The notes below the pieces were generated by a model that was given only the letters and a program-made list of their open reading frames with translations, was not told where the DNA came from and did no database searches. A stretch of 64,000 nucleotides of DNA from Micrococcales bacterium (lineage in GTDB: Bacteria > Actinomycetota > Actinomycetes > S36-B12 > UBA10799). Position numbers and translations under genes: made by a program. Below, piece after piece: positions 46,916 through 56,051 of this stretch. Position 1 is the stretch's first letter. Each line of letters starts with the position of its first letter. The stretch lies in the NCBI GenBank assembly GCA_016703125.1, contig JADJCR010000002.1, positions 124,001 through 188,000 on the forward strand, in the 5' to 3' direction.

Positions 46916-47539
46916 ATGCCCGCGCACGACCATCCGTTGTTCACACAGGTCTACCGCTGGCTGGCCCGCGCTGAGGACTCCGGGGCCATCGGCAGGGCAC
47001 GCACCGAGGTGTCACGAGCACTGCACGGGCGTTTGCTCATCGTGGGTCTCGGCCCGGCCGAGGACCTGCACCACCTGCCCGACACCGTCACCGAGGTGGT
47101 GGGGATCGAGCCCAGTGCGTCCATGCGCAAGGTGGCGCAGGCCGCCGTGGAGGCCGCCCCCATGCCGGTCGAGGTCATCGATGCGGTGGGTGAACAGTTA
47201 CCGCTGCCGGACAACAGCGTCGACTCCGCACTCTTCGCCTACGTGCTGTGCACGGTGGACGACCCCGAGTTGGTGGTCGCCGAGGCGTTGCGGGTGCTGC
47301 GTCCCGGCGGCACGATCGGGGTCCTCGAACACGTGAAGGCGGACGAGGGCACCTGGATGCGGCGGGCGCAGAGGGCTGCAGGTCCGCTCTGGCCGCACGT
47401 GGCCGGCGGCTGCCGCTGCGACCAGGACACCCGGGCGGTGTTCGCCGCGGCCGGACTCGACCTCAGCGGGCTGAGCAGCCCGCATCTGACGCCGGTGCCG
47501 CCGGTCGCGCCGTCACTGGTCGGCAGCATCCGCTTGTGA
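46916..47539 (+). CDS. Class I SAM-dependent methyltransferase
   Basis: The 207-residue protein has a Methyltransf_11-type core. Motif I is LLIVGLGPAEDL, acidic loop VVGIEPSASM, motif II VDSALFAYVLCTVDDPE and post-motif VLRPGGTIGVLEHV. Motif I is GLGPAED instead of the commoner GxGxG, but the rest is orthodox. Substrate is not evident; the layout is closest to small menaquinone/phospholipid-type methyltransferases. A TAGGCT box eight bases before ATG 46916 suggests a leaderless transcript (GTG 46910 is less likely). It is divergent from guaB1. Confidence 0.85.
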   Translation: MPAHDHPLFTQVYRWLARAEDSGAIGRARTEVSRALHGRLLIVGLGPAEDLHHLPDTVTEVVGIEPSASMRKVAQAAVEAAPMPVEVIDAVGEQLPLPDNSVDSALFAYVLCTVDDPELVVAEALRVLRPGGTIGVLEHVKADEGTWMRRAQRAAGPLWPHVAGGCRCDQDTRAVFAAAGLDLSGLSSPHLTPVPPVAPSLVGSIRL

Positions 47540-47542
47540 CGC

Positions 47543-48289
47543 TCAGCGCACCCGCACCGACAGGCAGGTGACGCAGCCTTCCAGTTTCTCGAACTCACCG
47601 ATGTCGACCTCCACGGTGCGCAACCCGCGCTGCCGCAGTAACTGCGCAGTGCGGGGCGCGGAGGCCGCCATCAGTACCGTCTGGTCGTCCACGACGACGA
47701 CGTGTGAGCCCGGTTCCTCCGGGACCGGCAGGAAGCGGCCGAACATCGACACGTCGTCGAGCAGCGGCGGGTACCCGATGACCGTCCCGTCCGGCAGGGC
47801 CGTGACGGCGCTCTTGAGGTGCAGCACCTTGGTGACCGGGACGGGGACCACCTCCACGTCGAAGAAGGCGGCCAGTTGCCGGCATGCACCCGCGCTCGTG
47901 CGGTCACCGACACCGGTGAAGAAGCGGTCACCGATCTTCAGGACGTCGCCGCCGTCGAGGGTGTCCGGGCCGCCCACCTCACCCACCTCCAGTCCGAGGG
48001 CGACGACCGCATCCCGCGTACCCGCCGTTTCTCCGCGGCGCTCCGGGGCACCGGGCCGGGCGATGAGCGCCTTGCCGCCATGCACGACCACGGTGTCCTC
48101 GACGAAGACGCCGTCGGGGTGGTCCGGTGCTGCGGCGACGGCCACCGGCTCCCAGCCCACCGATTCCAGCGCCGCCACGTAGCCGTCCCACTGGCGGCGG
48201 GCGAGGTCATAGTCGACGGGGTTGCGGTCGATGTGGGTGAGCAGCCCGTGGGCCAACTGCGGGCTCGGCTCCCGGACCAGTGCCCTCAC
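47543..48289 (-). CDS. ddaH: Dimethylarginine dimethylaminohydrolase-like amidinotransferase
   Basis: The protein is 248 residues long and of the guanidino-modifying fold. DGVFVEDTVVV, PDTLDGGDVLKIGDRFFTGVGDRTS and HLKSAVTALPDG supply substrate acids and the active-site His, and the catalytic cysteine is in EKLEGCVTCLSVRVR at the C-terminus. DDAH makes citrulline from dimethylarginine; close relatives act on arginine or ornithine precursors. Together with rocD nearby it suggests arginine catabolism. GTG 48289 overlaps the stop of the upstream NTF2-like gene. Confidence 0.9.
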   Translation of the reverse strand: MRALVREPSPQLAHGLLTHIDRNPVDYDLARRQWDGYVAALESVGWEPVAVAAAPDHPDGVFVEDTVVVHGGKALIARPGAPERRGETAGTRDAVVALGLEVGEVGGPDTLDGGDVLKIGDRFFTGVGDRTSAGACRQLAAFFDVEVVPVPVTKVLHLKSAVTALPDGTVIGYPPLLDDVSMFGRFLPVPEEPGSHVVVVDDQTVLMAASAPRTAQLLRQRGLRTVEVDIGEFEKLEGCVTCLSVRVR

Positions 48290-48678
48290 GTCAGCCGCTG
48301 CAGCAGTTCGGCCATCCGCTGATGTACCACGTTCACGGCCTTCAGCGGCCGGACCATCACCTTGAAGTCGCTGATGAGACCGTTGTCGTCCCAGTTGATC
48401 ATGTCCACCCCGTTGACGTGCACGTCGTCGATCTCGGTCTCGAACTCCAGCACCGCGTCGTTGCCGTCGACGAGTTCCCGCACGTAGCGGAACGACGGGT
48501 TGGCGATGACGTGCATCGCCCCGGTCAGGTACAGGGCGACCATGTCACGGCCCTGTTGGGGGCGGAAGAGGATCGGGGAATGGAAGACGGCATCCTCGGC
48601 CAGGATCTGATTGAGCAGGGCGGGGTTGCGCGTGCGCACGACCTCGTGCCAGCGCTCCAAACGGGGGTCCACCGCCAT
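48286..48678 (-). CDS. NTF2-like (SnoaL-type) protein
   Basis: The 130-residue cone-shaped NTF2-like domain shows RNPALLNQILAEDAVFHSPI, GRDMVALYLTGAMHVI, DGNDAVLEFETEIDDVHVNGVDMINWDDNGLISDFKVMVRPL. Such proteins include polyketide cyclases, limonene epoxide hydrolases and many uncharacterised ligand binders; the pocket cannot be assigned here. It overlaps ddaH by 4 bases (GTGA) and is one base from the next gene's stop, so it is in the same leftward run. Confidence 0.8.
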   Translation of the reverse strand: MAVDPRLERWHEVVRTRNPALLNQILAEDAVFHSPILFRPQQGRDMVALYLTGAMHVIANPSFRYVRELVDGNDAVLEFETEIDDVHVNGVDMINWDDNGLISDFKVMVRPLKAVNVVHQRMAELLQRLT

Positions 48679-48680
48679 GA

Positions 48681-49865
48681 CTATTCCGCCGCCCGGTCGC
48701 CGGCGTCAACTCCGGCGAGGTCCAGGACCGCGGCCACGAAGGTGTGCACGTCGCCCGGGGCGAAGTAGTAGTCCGACCATTCGCCCAGGCGCGCTCGCGC
48801 CACGGGGGTGGCCGCCGCGTCCAGGGCGGCGACCACCTCGTCGGCCGACTCCACCGACAGCAGGGGCAGGGACGCCAGCATGCCGCCGGAGAGGATCGGC
48901 GCCAGCGGTTGCACGGGTTTGGTGACCACCAGCGGCTTGCCGGTGGGCAACCAGTCGACGGCCACCGCCGAGATGTCGCAGAGCAGGGCGTCGCCGACGT
49001 CGCGCTGCCACCCGAAACGCGGCGTGGAGTCCACGTAGTGCCCGCCGGGGGCCTGGGCCAGCAGTTCGGCGATCCGCCGGGCCGCGGCGGCGTGCGACGA
49101 CAGCCGGCGCCCCGCCTGTGGGTGCGGGCGGAAGATGATCCGGCAGGAACCTTCTGCCAGGAGGGCCTGCACCATCGCCACTCCATGGCTGGCCAGCGAG
49201 CCGTACTCCATCGGCGAGGCACTGCCCTCCGTGGTCGGCGCGTACACAACCGTGCGGGGGCGGTCGGTCTCCGGAAGGTCGTCGGGCGGCGGCTCGGGGA
49301 CGTGCAACTGGGGCCTGCCGATGACCCGCAACTTCGTGTCCGTGTCGAAGTCGTGCAGCGCCGCGCGATACCGGTCGACCGCCGCCTGCCCCGCCACGAA
49401 TGTGACGTCGTAGGCCTTGGCCTGGTTGGAGACCATGTAGACCTTGTCACTCTCCCCGTGACTGAGGAAGACGTGCTGCGGACGGGCGTAGGCCAGCAGA
49501 TCGAAGTTGGAGACGTTCTGGTTGACGTAGAGGACAACGTCGGGCAGGTACGTGTTCATGAGGTCGTCGAGATCAGCCAGCCACCGGGCCAGCAGCACAG
49601 GCAGCGGGGTCATCGAGCTCAGCGCCACCGCGACCCGCGGATCTCGTACGAGCAGCGCGACAGGGGCTTGCTCGGCCACCGCGGCAAGCGGGGCCAGCCA
49701 GTCCCGGATCTGGTACAGGTACTGCTCGCCGGAGCCGAAGTAGACGAAGATGCGGCTGTGCTCAGGGCGGGCGACCCCCCGCCGCTGCCAGGCGCGCAGA
49801 GCGGTCCGGCCACCGAGCACGGAGCGTCCGCGATCCACAGCGATGCGCAGCGGTCCTCCTGCCAT
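48681..49865 (-). CDS. CDP-glycerol glycerophosphotransferase-like polymer synthase
   Basis: The 394-residue soluble-looking protein resembles the CDP-glycerol glycerophosphotransferase group. Diagnostic parts are VFLSHGESDK (the HG of the family catalytic loop), RIIFRPHPQAGRR (substrate phosphate), and GDALLCDISAVAVDWLPTGKPL, the DxSSxxxD-like segment. These enzymes polymerise or prime glycerol-phosphate and related teichoic-acid-type polymers. A second, more typical member lies next upstream on the same strand. ATG 49865 opens MAGGPLRIAVDRGR. Confidence 0.8.
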   Translation of the reverse strand: MAGGPLRIAVDRGRSVLGGRTALRAWQRRGVARPEHSRIFVYFGSGEQYLYQIRDWLAPLAAVAEQAPVALLVRDPRVAVALSSMTPLPVLLARWLADLDDLMNTYLPDVVLYVNQNVSNFDLLAYARPQHVFLSHGESDKVYMVSNQAKAYDVTFVAGQAAVDRYRAALHDFDTDTKLRVIGRPQLHVPEPPPDDLPETDRPRTVVYAPTTEGSASPMEYGSLASHGVAMVQALLAEGSCRIIFRPHPQAGRRLSSHAAAARRIAELLAQAPGGHYVDSTPRFGWQRDVGDALLCDISAVAVDWLPTGKPLVVTKPVQPLAPILSGGMLASLPLLSVESADEVVAALDAAATPVARARLGEWSDYYFAPGDVHTFVAAVLDLAGVDAGDRAAE

Positions 49866-49930
49866 GGGCCCAACCTAATGCGTGCACGACCGGGCGCCGC
49901 GAGGAAGTGCCGCGCAAACCCTGAGGCGCC

Positions 49931-51001
49931 TCAGCGGTCGAGCATCGCCGCGACCGCGCGTGCCGTGGCGAGGCCGTCCTCGTGCGGGCAGTAGCGCGCC
50001 CGGGCATCCGTCAGCGGCAACGGCGCCGGCGGTGGGCCACCGGACAACCATGACTGCAGGGTGGCCAGGTCCGCCGTGCGGGGCCCGGGCCACTGGTCCT
50101 CGGCGAGGTAAACGCCCCGCGGGTAGTCGACCGGTGTGAAGAACAGCACCTGCGAACCGGTGGCCAGGAAGTCGAACGCGACGCTGGAGAAATCCGTGAT
50201 GAGTGTCCGGCACCGGCGCAACACCACATTGGTGGTCACCTCCGGCGGGATCAGGAACGGTTGCAGCCGGGGGTCGCGGGCGGCCCGCAGAGCGAGTTTC
50301 CCGTGCACCCGTAGCACCGGGCGCAGACCCGACGGGACCGCTGCCGCGATGGCGTTCATCCTGGCGGCGACCTCGTCGAGGTCGTTCACAGCCTGCGTGT
50401 ACGACGCCTCCTGCCAGGTGGGCGCGTACAGCACCAGATCGGGCTCGTGGTCGGGCGGGAACTGCATGTCAACTCGTGGCGATCCGATCTCCAGCACGTG
50501 GTCGGTGGCGACCCCGTAGGCGCCCGCATACATCGTGCTCGTCATGTACTCGCCGCTGGACAGCAGCAGGTCGGCGACCTCGAAGTTGGCCACGGTGTTG
50601 GCGATCAGGCTGTACGGCGAGCCGACGTCGCGGCCCATGCGCTTGAGGGGCGTGCCGTGCCAGGTGTTCAGGTAGACCTGCTCGTCGCGCTTGTCGAACA
50701 GCGGCGGGAATGTCACGTTGTTCACCAGGTACTTGGTCGTGGCCAGGGCGCGGTAGTACCCCGCGGAGCGGTACCGGACCGACCGGATCCGGGGTTGGTC
50801 GAACGGCACCGGGTCCCGCAGGGCCCAGATCAGCGGAAGGTCGGTGTGGTTCAGCACGTGCTCGGCGATGGCCCCCGGATTGCACCCCACCGAGGTGCCC
50901 TCGTAGGCCTCGAGCAGGACTTCCTCGCGCAGCGGCGCCCGTCGCCATCGGTCGTACACGCGCCGAGCCGCCTCCCGGGCCACGTTCCGCACGCCGCTCA
51001 C
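49931..51001 (-). CDS. CDP-glycerol glycerophosphotransferase family protein
   Basis: The 356-residue protein carries the full set of TagF/TarF-like signatures: YLVNNVTFPPLF, YLNTWHGTPLKRMG (catalytic His), LYAPTWQE, and RTLITDFSSVAFDFLATG with the CDP-binding DFSS. It likely transfers glycerol-phosphate or ribitol-phosphate units to a cell-surface polymer. GTG 51001 starts 28 bases from the divergent glycosyltransferase. The N-terminal RRVYDRWRRAPLREEV is basic and may sit on the membrane. Confidence 0.88.
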   Translation of the reverse strand: MSGVRNVAREAARRVYDRWRRAPLREEVLLEAYEGTSVGCNPGAIAEHVLNHTDLPLIWALRDPVPFDQPRIRSVRYRSAGYYRALATTKYLVNNVTFPPLFDKRDEQVYLNTWHGTPLKRMGRDVGSPYSLIANTVANFEVADLLLSSGEYMTSTMYAGAYGVATDHVLEIGSPRVDMQFPPDHEPDLVLYAPTWQEASYTQAVNDLDEVAARMNAIAAAVPSGLRPVLRVHGKLALRAARDPRLQPFLIPPEVTTNVVLRRCRTLITDFSSVAFDFLATGSQVLFFTPVDYPRGVYLAEDQWPGPRTADLATLQSWLSGGPPPAPLPLTDARARYCPHEDGLATARAVAAMLDR

Positions 51002-51029
51002 GCCTGCAGGCTACCCATAGGCTGGAGCG

Positions 51030-52072
51030 GTGCGGGTCCTGCATCTCATCTCCAGCAGCGGCGTCTACGGCGCCGAGAAGATGGTGGTGGGGTTGTGTGA
51101 GGCACTACCGGCCCACGACGTGCAACCGGTGCTCGAGGTGTTCGACAACGCCCACAGCCGCAATGTGGATGTGGCCGAGTACGCCACCGCCGCCGGGGTG
51201 CCCGTGCGACTGTTGCGCTGCGGCGGCCGTTTCGACCTCTCCGCAGTCCGCCGCCTGCGGCGCGACATCCGCGACCAGGGCATCGATCTGGTCCACGCCC
51301 ACGGGTACAAGGCCAACCTCTACGGCTTCCTCGCCACCCGTCGCGGGGTGCCCATCGTGGCCACGAACCACCGCTTCGACACCGGACCGCAGAACCGTTT
51401 CGACAAACCCGTCCTGCAGCGCGTCGACGCGGTCTATGCGGTGTCCGACGAGGCCCGCGACAGCCTGCGCGCGGAGTACGGGATCGCCGGCGCCACGACC
51501 ATCCCGAACGGCGTGGATCCGCGGGGTGCGCACACTGCCGCTGCGACGCTGGACCTTCCGCACCCACTGGTCGGGATGGTGGCGCGGCTGGCACCGGAGA
51601 AGGCGCCCGAGGACTTCCTGGCCGTTGCCGCAGCCACGCCGGAGGCCACATTCGCTCTCGTCGGTGACGGCCCGCTGCGTTCCGAACTCGAGCAGCGAGC
51701 GGGCCCCAACGTGCGCCTGCTCGGATTCCGTGACGACATGCCAGGTGTGTACGCCAGCCTCGACGTGCTGGTCCAGCCCTCCTACCGGGAGGGCATGCCG
51801 ATGACGATCCTGGAGGCCATGGCCGCGGGGGTTCCGGTGGTCGCCACCCGGGTCGGCGCGGCGGCCGACGTCATCGAGGACGGGCGCACCGGCCTGCTCG
51901 TCGACGCCGGCGACGTGGCCGGGCTCACGCAGGCCGTGGGGTCGCTGCTTGCTGACGATGCCGCGCGTGCGCAGATGGGGCAGCCGCCCGCGAGACGGTC
52001 GCGCGCGAGTTCACCGTGGACGTGATGGCCCGGCGGTACGCCGAGGCGTACCGCCGGGTGCTCAGCGCCTGA
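51030..52072 (+). CDS. Glycosyltransferase family 4 protein, frameshifted near the end
   Basis: The GT-B fold has MRVLHLISSSGVYGAEKMVVG, HAHGYKANLYGF, YAVSDEARDSL, IPNGVDP, GMVARLAPEKAPEDFL and the sugar-nucleotide-binding VQPSYREGMPMTILEAMAAGVPVVAT. After about 51975 the frame should shift to continue AAARETVAREFTVDVMARRY and end RRVLSA at 52070-52072; the unshifted frame ends in a meaningless Arg/Ser-rich tail at 52025. GTG 51030 with TAGGCT eight bases upstream suggests a leaderless message. It belongs with the two divergent polymer synthases. Confidence 0.88.
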
Positions 52073-52220
52073 CTAGAAGCGGAACCAGCCACCCCGCGGC
52101 TTCGGCTGGCAGGGCGCAACGCTGGTCGGCTGGCAGGTGGCCGAGGATCTGCTCGACATGACTGCCGCAACCGGAGTACGTGGCCTTCTTACAGGTCTGG
52201 CAGACAGCAGGACTGCACAT
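52073..52220 (-). CDS. Small cysteine-rich protein, frameshifted
   Basis: From ATG 52220 the chain reads MCSPAVCQTCKKATYSGCGSH then VEQILGHLPADQRC; a one-base shift near 52098 gives CQPKPRGGWFRF and TAG at 52073-52075, directly after the glycosyltransferase stop. The result, about 49 residues, matches a widespread actinobacterial small protein with CxxC-xxxxxGCGxHV and a C-terminal basic-aromatic tail, probably a zinc-binding module. Function unknown. The 148-base span is not a multiple of three, confirming an indel. Confidence 0.6.
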
Positions 52221-52307
52221 GGACGATCCTCCGAGAACAGGGTTGCAGATACCCCCCCACCCTATCAGGAGACCACCGATCGATGGGTTCAGAGGTACGG
52301 TGGGGCC

Positions 52308-53507
52308 ATGGACAGCGCGTCGTACATCGCACTTGAGGAACGCTCCGGAGCCCACAACTACCACCCCCTTCCGGTGGTCGTCGCACAGGGGAACGGCGCG
52401 TGGGTCACCGACGTCGAGGGCCGCCGTTATCTGGACTTCCTCAGCGCCTACTCGGCCCTGAACTTCGGACACGGCCATCCGCGACTGCTGGAGGTCGCGC
52501 ACCGGCAACTGGACCGGCTGACATTGACGTCAAGAGCCATCCATTCCGATCAACTCGGGCCGTTCTGCGCCGAGCTCACCGATCTCGTGGGGATGGACCG
52601 GGCGCTGCCCATGAACTCCGGGGCAGAAGCGGTGGAATCGGCCATCAAGACCGCACGGGCATGGGGCTACCGCCGCAAGGGGGTGCCCGACGGGGAGGCG
52701 GTGATCCTCGTGGCACACCAGAACTTCCACGGCCGGACGACCACGATCATCTCCTTCAGCGACGACCCCGTGGCCCGCAACGACTTCGGCCCGTACACCC
52801 CGGGCTTCCAGGTCATCGGCTTCGGGGACATCGACGCGCTGCGGGTCGCCTTGGCGAACCCGAACGTCGTGGCCTTCCTCGTCGAGCCGATCCAGGGGGA
52901 GGCGGGGATCATCGTGCCGCCCGAGGGGTACCTGCCGGCGGCGGCCGCGGCCTGCCGCGACGCCGACGTCTTGTTCATCGCCGACGAGATCCAATCAGGC
53001 CTCGGCCGCACCGGCCATACCCTGGCCTGCGACGCCGAAGGGGTCGTCCCGGACGTGCTGCTGCTGGGCAAGGCCCTTGGTGGGGGGATACTCCCGATCT
53101 CCGCAGTGGTGTCCCGCGACGACGTCCTCGGGGTCCTGCGACCCGGTGAGCACGGATCCACGTTCGGCGGGAACCCGCTGGCCCTGGCCATCGCGCGCGA
53201 AGTGATCGCGCTGCTGGCGACCGGGGAGTACCAGCAGCGCAGTGCCGAGCTCGGCGCCCACATGCTGCAGCGCCTGCGCGACGAGGCGCCGCCGACGGTA
53301 CGCGAGGTGCGCGGCAAGGGCCTGTGGGCAGGCGTCGAGGTGCACGAGCAGTACGCGCCGGTGCGCCCGCGCTGTGAGGCGGCACTGGACGCCGGGGTCA
53401 TCGTCAAGGACACGCACTCCACGACCCTGCGCCTGGCACCGCCCCTGACCATCTCCCGCGAGGACCTCGACCACGGCATCGATGTGGTCCTCAAGGTCCT
53501 CGGGTGA
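52308..53507 (+). CDS. rocD: Ornithine aminotransferase
   Basis: RocD transfers the delta-amino group of ornithine to 2-oxoglutarate, giving glutamate semialdehyde on the way to proline or glutamate. The 399-residue class III aminotransferase shows LDFLSAYSALNFGHGHPRLL, MNSGAEAVESAIKTARAWGY, NFHGRTTTIISFSDDP, the PLP region DEIQSGLGRTG and LLGKALGGGILPISAV (PLP lysine). ATG 52308 is the first homologous residue. The rnhA gene overlaps its stop. DDAH plus RocD is an arginine/ornithine catabolic pair; in mycobacteria the two genes adjoin. Confidence 0.93.
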   Translation: MDSASYIALEERSGAHNYHPLPVVVAQGNGAWVTDVEGRRYLDFLSAYSALNFGHGHPRLLEVAHRQLDRLTLTSRAIHSDQLGPFCAELTDLVGMDRALPMNSGAEAVESAIKTARAWGYRRKGVPDGEAVILVAHQNFHGRTTTIISFSDDPVARNDFGPYTPGFQVIGFGDIDALRVALANPNVVAFLVEPIQGEAGIIVPPEGYLPAAAAACRDADVLFIADEIQSGLGRTGHTLACDAEGVVPDVLLLGKALGGGILPISAVVSRDDVLGVLRPGEHGSTFGGNPLALAIAREVIALLATGEYQQRSAELGAHMLQRLRDEAPPTVREVRGKGLWAGVEVHEQYAPVRPRCEAALDAGVIVKDTHSTTLRLAPPLTISREDLDHGIDVVLKVLG

Positions 53508-53941
53508 GTGTGCACGCTTTCACCGATGGGGCGTGTTCGGGCAATCCCGGCCCCGGCGGATGGGGCGTGGTTCTGCGCTGGAACGACCACGAGAAGGAGT
53601 TGTTCGGCGGCGAGTCCGAGACCACCAACAACCGCATGGAGCTGATGGCGGCGATCAGTGCACTGGAATCGCTGACCCGGCCCGCGGAGGTGGTCATCAC
53701 CACGGACTCGACGTACGTCCTGAAAGGCATCACCGAGTGGCTGCCCAACTGGAAACGCCGCAACTGGCAGACCGCGTCCAAACAGCCGGTGAAGAACGTG
53801 GATCTCTGGCAGCGGCTCGATGAGGCCGTCTCCCGGCACACCGTGACGTGGGAATGGGTCAAGGGCCACAACGGCCACCCTGAGAACGAACGCGCCGACG
53901 AACTCGCCCGCCGGGGGATCGCCGACATCCGGCAAGGGTGA
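53504..53941 (+). CDS. rnhA: Ribonuclease HI
   Basis: RNase HI removes RNA from RNA-DNA hybrids. The 145-residue protein has all four carboxylates: FTDGACSGNPGPGGWG (first Asp), NNRMELMAAISAL (Glu), VITTDSTYVLKGI (Asp) and NERADELARRG (Asp), plus the basic handle WLPNWKRRNWQTAS and the conserved His in WVKGHNGHPEN. GTG 53504 overlaps the rocD stop (GTGA). Confidence 0.95.
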   Translation: MSVHAFTDGACSGNPGPGGWGVVLRWNDHEKELFGGESETTNNRMELMAAISALESLTRPAEVVITTDSTYVLKGITEWLPNWKRRNWQTASKQPVKNVDLWQRLDEAVSRHTVTWEWVKGHNGHPENERADELARRGIADIRQG

Positions 53942-53972
53942 GCCTCGAGTGTCCGCCTGGTCGGGCGTGTTC

Positions 53973-54015
53973 GGTGGGGCTCGTGCAGTTGGGTGGGGCT
54001 CGTGCAGTTGGTTGA
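53973..54015. repeat. Tandem copy of intergenic repeat family A
   Basis: GGTGGGGCTCGTGCAGTTGG occurs twice, at 53973-53992 and 53992-54011, and the second runs into GCTCGTGCAGTTGGTTGA (53998-54015), identical to 7662-7679. A partial reverse arm GTCAACCA follows at about 54035. It lies in the 154-base gap between convergent rnhA and ndh; nothing else is seen in that gap. Confidence 0.65.
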
Positions 54016-54095
54016 GGTCCGTCGCCGCCTAAGCGTCAACCATCTACCCGAACGCCATCCAACGCCGGCCCACTGATTCCGCGGGACGGCCCGGG

Positions 54096-55412
54096 CTAGG
54101 CCGCTCGATGGATCCGCGGCTCGCGTTCCTCGGTGAGCGCCCCGCGGGACTGCTCCAGGGTGAAGGTGCGTTCGGCGCGGCTGCGACCGATGAACGCCAC
54201 GGCCCAGTGGCCCAGGGTCGAGATCTTCTCCTGGAAGCCCACGAGGTACAGGATGTGGATGAACAACCACGCGATCCACGCCAGGAACCCGCGCAGTTCC
54301 AACTTCCCGACGTTGGCCACCGCACGGAACCGGGAGATGGTCGCCATGCTGCCCTTGTCGAAGTACTCGAAGCGCTCCTTCTCGGGCTTGTCTTCCAGCC
54401 GGGCCCGGATCTTGGCGGCGCTGAACTTCGCACCCTGCATGGCCACCTGCGCCACGCCGGGCAGGTCATCGAGGGCGATCATGTCGCCGATCACGAAGAC
54501 CTCGGGGTGACCGGGCAGGGTGAGGTCCGGCAGCACCTGCACCCGGCCGGCCCGGTCGAGCCCGGCGCCACTCTGCTCGGCCAGTTGCGCCCCGAGCGGC
54601 GAGGCCTGCACCCCGGCGGCCCAGATGACGCACCGCGAGTCGATGCGCTCCGCCTGACCGTCGCGGTAGGTGACCTGTACCCCGGCGCTGTCCACGGAGT
54701 CGACCATCCCCTGCAACCGCACGTCGATGCCCATGCGTTCCAGCTGTTCCTGGGCCTTCGCCGACTGCTTCGACCCGAAACCGGACAGCACGCCATCGCC
54801 ACCCTCGACGAGAATGACGCGCGCCTGCCGCGGATCGATGCGCCGGAAGTCGCGCTTGATCGTGCGGCGGGACAATTCCACGATCTGCCCGGCGAGCTCC
54901 ACACCCGTGGGGCCGGCACCGACCACCACGAACGTCAGCCAGCGAGCGGCGTCTGCGGGATCCTCCTGCAGCTCGGCCATCTCGAACGCCCCGTAGATCC
55001 GTGCCCGCAACTCCAGGGCGTCGTCGATGCTCTTGAGCCCGGGCGCGAAGGGCTCGAAGTCGTCGTGCCCGAAGTAGCCGGTACCCGCACCGGCGGCGAC
55101 GATGAGCGAGTCGTACTCGGTGACGGTGCGCTGCGAGCCCACCGAGGACACGACCGTGCGCGTGGTCAGATCGATGTCCGTCACCTCGCCGAGCAGGACC
55201 TGGGTGTCCTTGTGCCGCTTCAGGACCTCGCGGGTGGCCGGGGCGATCTCGCCCTGCGACAGGATCCCGGTTGCCACCTGGTACAGCAACGGCTGGAAGG
55301 TGTGGTGGGACTCCCGGGAGATGAGGGTGACGTCCACGTCGGCCCGCTTGAGCCGCTTGGCCGCGAACAGTCCCCCGAAACCCGAACCGATGATCACTAC
55401 ACGATGCCTCAT
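54096..55412 (-). CDS. ndh: Type II NADH dehydrogenase
   Basis: This is a single-subunit, non-proton-pumping NADH:quinone oxidoreductase. VVIIGSGFGGLFAAKRL binds FAD, HTFQPLLYQVATGILSQGEIA is the family stretch by the flavin, VVVGAGPTGVELAGQI binds NADH, and VFVIGDMIALDDLPGVAQVAMQGA completes FAD binding. A C-terminal hydrophobic amphipathic helix (LAWIAWLFIHILYLVGF) anchors it to the membrane. ATG 55412 gives 438 residues. It could feed the nitrate reductase through the quinone pool. Confidence 0.93.
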   Translation of the reverse strand: MRHRVVIIGSGFGGLFAAKRLKRADVDVTLISRESHHTFQPLLYQVATGILSQGEIAPATREVLKRHKDTQVLLGEVTDIDLTTRTVVSSVGSQRTVTEYDSLIVAAGAGTGYFGHDDFEPFAPGLKSIDDALELRARIYGAFEMAELQEDPADAARWLTFVVVGAGPTGVELAGQIVELSRRTIKRDFRRIDPRQARVILVEGGDGVLSGFGSKQSAKAQEQLERMGIDVRLQGMVDSVDSAGVQVTYRDGQAERIDSRCVIWAAGVQASPLGAQLAEQSGAGLDRAGRVQVLPDLTLPGHPEVFVIGDMIALDDLPGVAQVAMQGAKFSAAKIRARLEDKPEKERFEYFDKGSMATISRFRAVANVGKLELRGFLAWIAWLFIHILYLVGFQEKISTLGHWAVAFIGRSRAERTFTLEQSRGALTEEREPRIHRAA

Positions 55413-55470
55413 ACCTTCACTGTTCCAGGCAGAGGCCGGGGCAAACCGTGATCCGTGGCACATTGGGGCG

Positions 55471-55992
55471 GTGAACATCGTGCTCATCGGCATGCGGGGG
55501 GTCGGGAAGACCAACATCGCCCGCCGGGTCGGCTTCCTGACCAAGCGGCCGGTCATGTCCACCGACGTGCTCGTGGAGTACGAGTCGGGCCTGCCCATCC
55601 CGGAGTTCGTCGAGCACCGCGGCTGGCCCGCGTTCCGGGACGCCGAGTACGAAGTGGTCCGCAAGTTGTCGCGCCTCGACGGGCTGATCATCGACGCCGG
55701 GGGCGGCATCCTCGTCGATCTCGATGACCAGGGCGAGGAGTGCTACAGCGAACGCAAGGCGGAGCTGCTGAAATCCGGTGGGACGGTCGTCTTCCTGGCC
55801 GGGGACATCGAACGCCTGGCCGCAAAGGTCGCCGGCGACCCGCGCCGGCCCACCCTGGACTCCCGGACATCGGCCGCGGCGCTGATGCGGGCGCGGCTGC
55901 CTCTCTACCAACGCGCTGCGGACTGGACCATCGACGTGGAGGGCCGCCAGCGCGGGGATATCGCTGCCGACATCGCCGCTGCCTGCACCTGA
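55471..55992 (+). CDS. Shikimate kinase-like P-loop kinase
   Basis: The 173-residue protein has the shikimate kinase fold. The P-loop is GMRGVGKT (residues 8-15), MSTDVLVEYESGLPIPEFVE gives the substrate DxxIE-like segment, FRDAEYEVV and IDAGGGILVD (the GG shikimate motif) follow, and the LID includes DPRRPTLDS. The core shikimate DxD reads STD, and it stands apart from other aro genes, so it may be an AroK paralogue acting on another small molecule. GTG 55471 begins VNIVLIG. It is divergent from ndh. Confidence 0.8.
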   Translation: MNIVLIGMRGVGKTNIARRVGFLTKRPVMSTDVLVEYESGLPIPEFVEHRGWPAFRDAEYEVVRKLSRLDGLIIDAGGGILVDLDDQGEECYSERKAELLKSGGTVVFLAGDIERLAAKVAGDPRRPTLDSRTSAAALMRARLPLYQRAADWTIDVEGRQRGDIAADIAAACT

Positions 55993-56051
55993 AATCCCGG
56001 TCACTCTTGGCTACGGTGGTGTGGTAATCGCTACTCCGAGGAGGGAAACCC

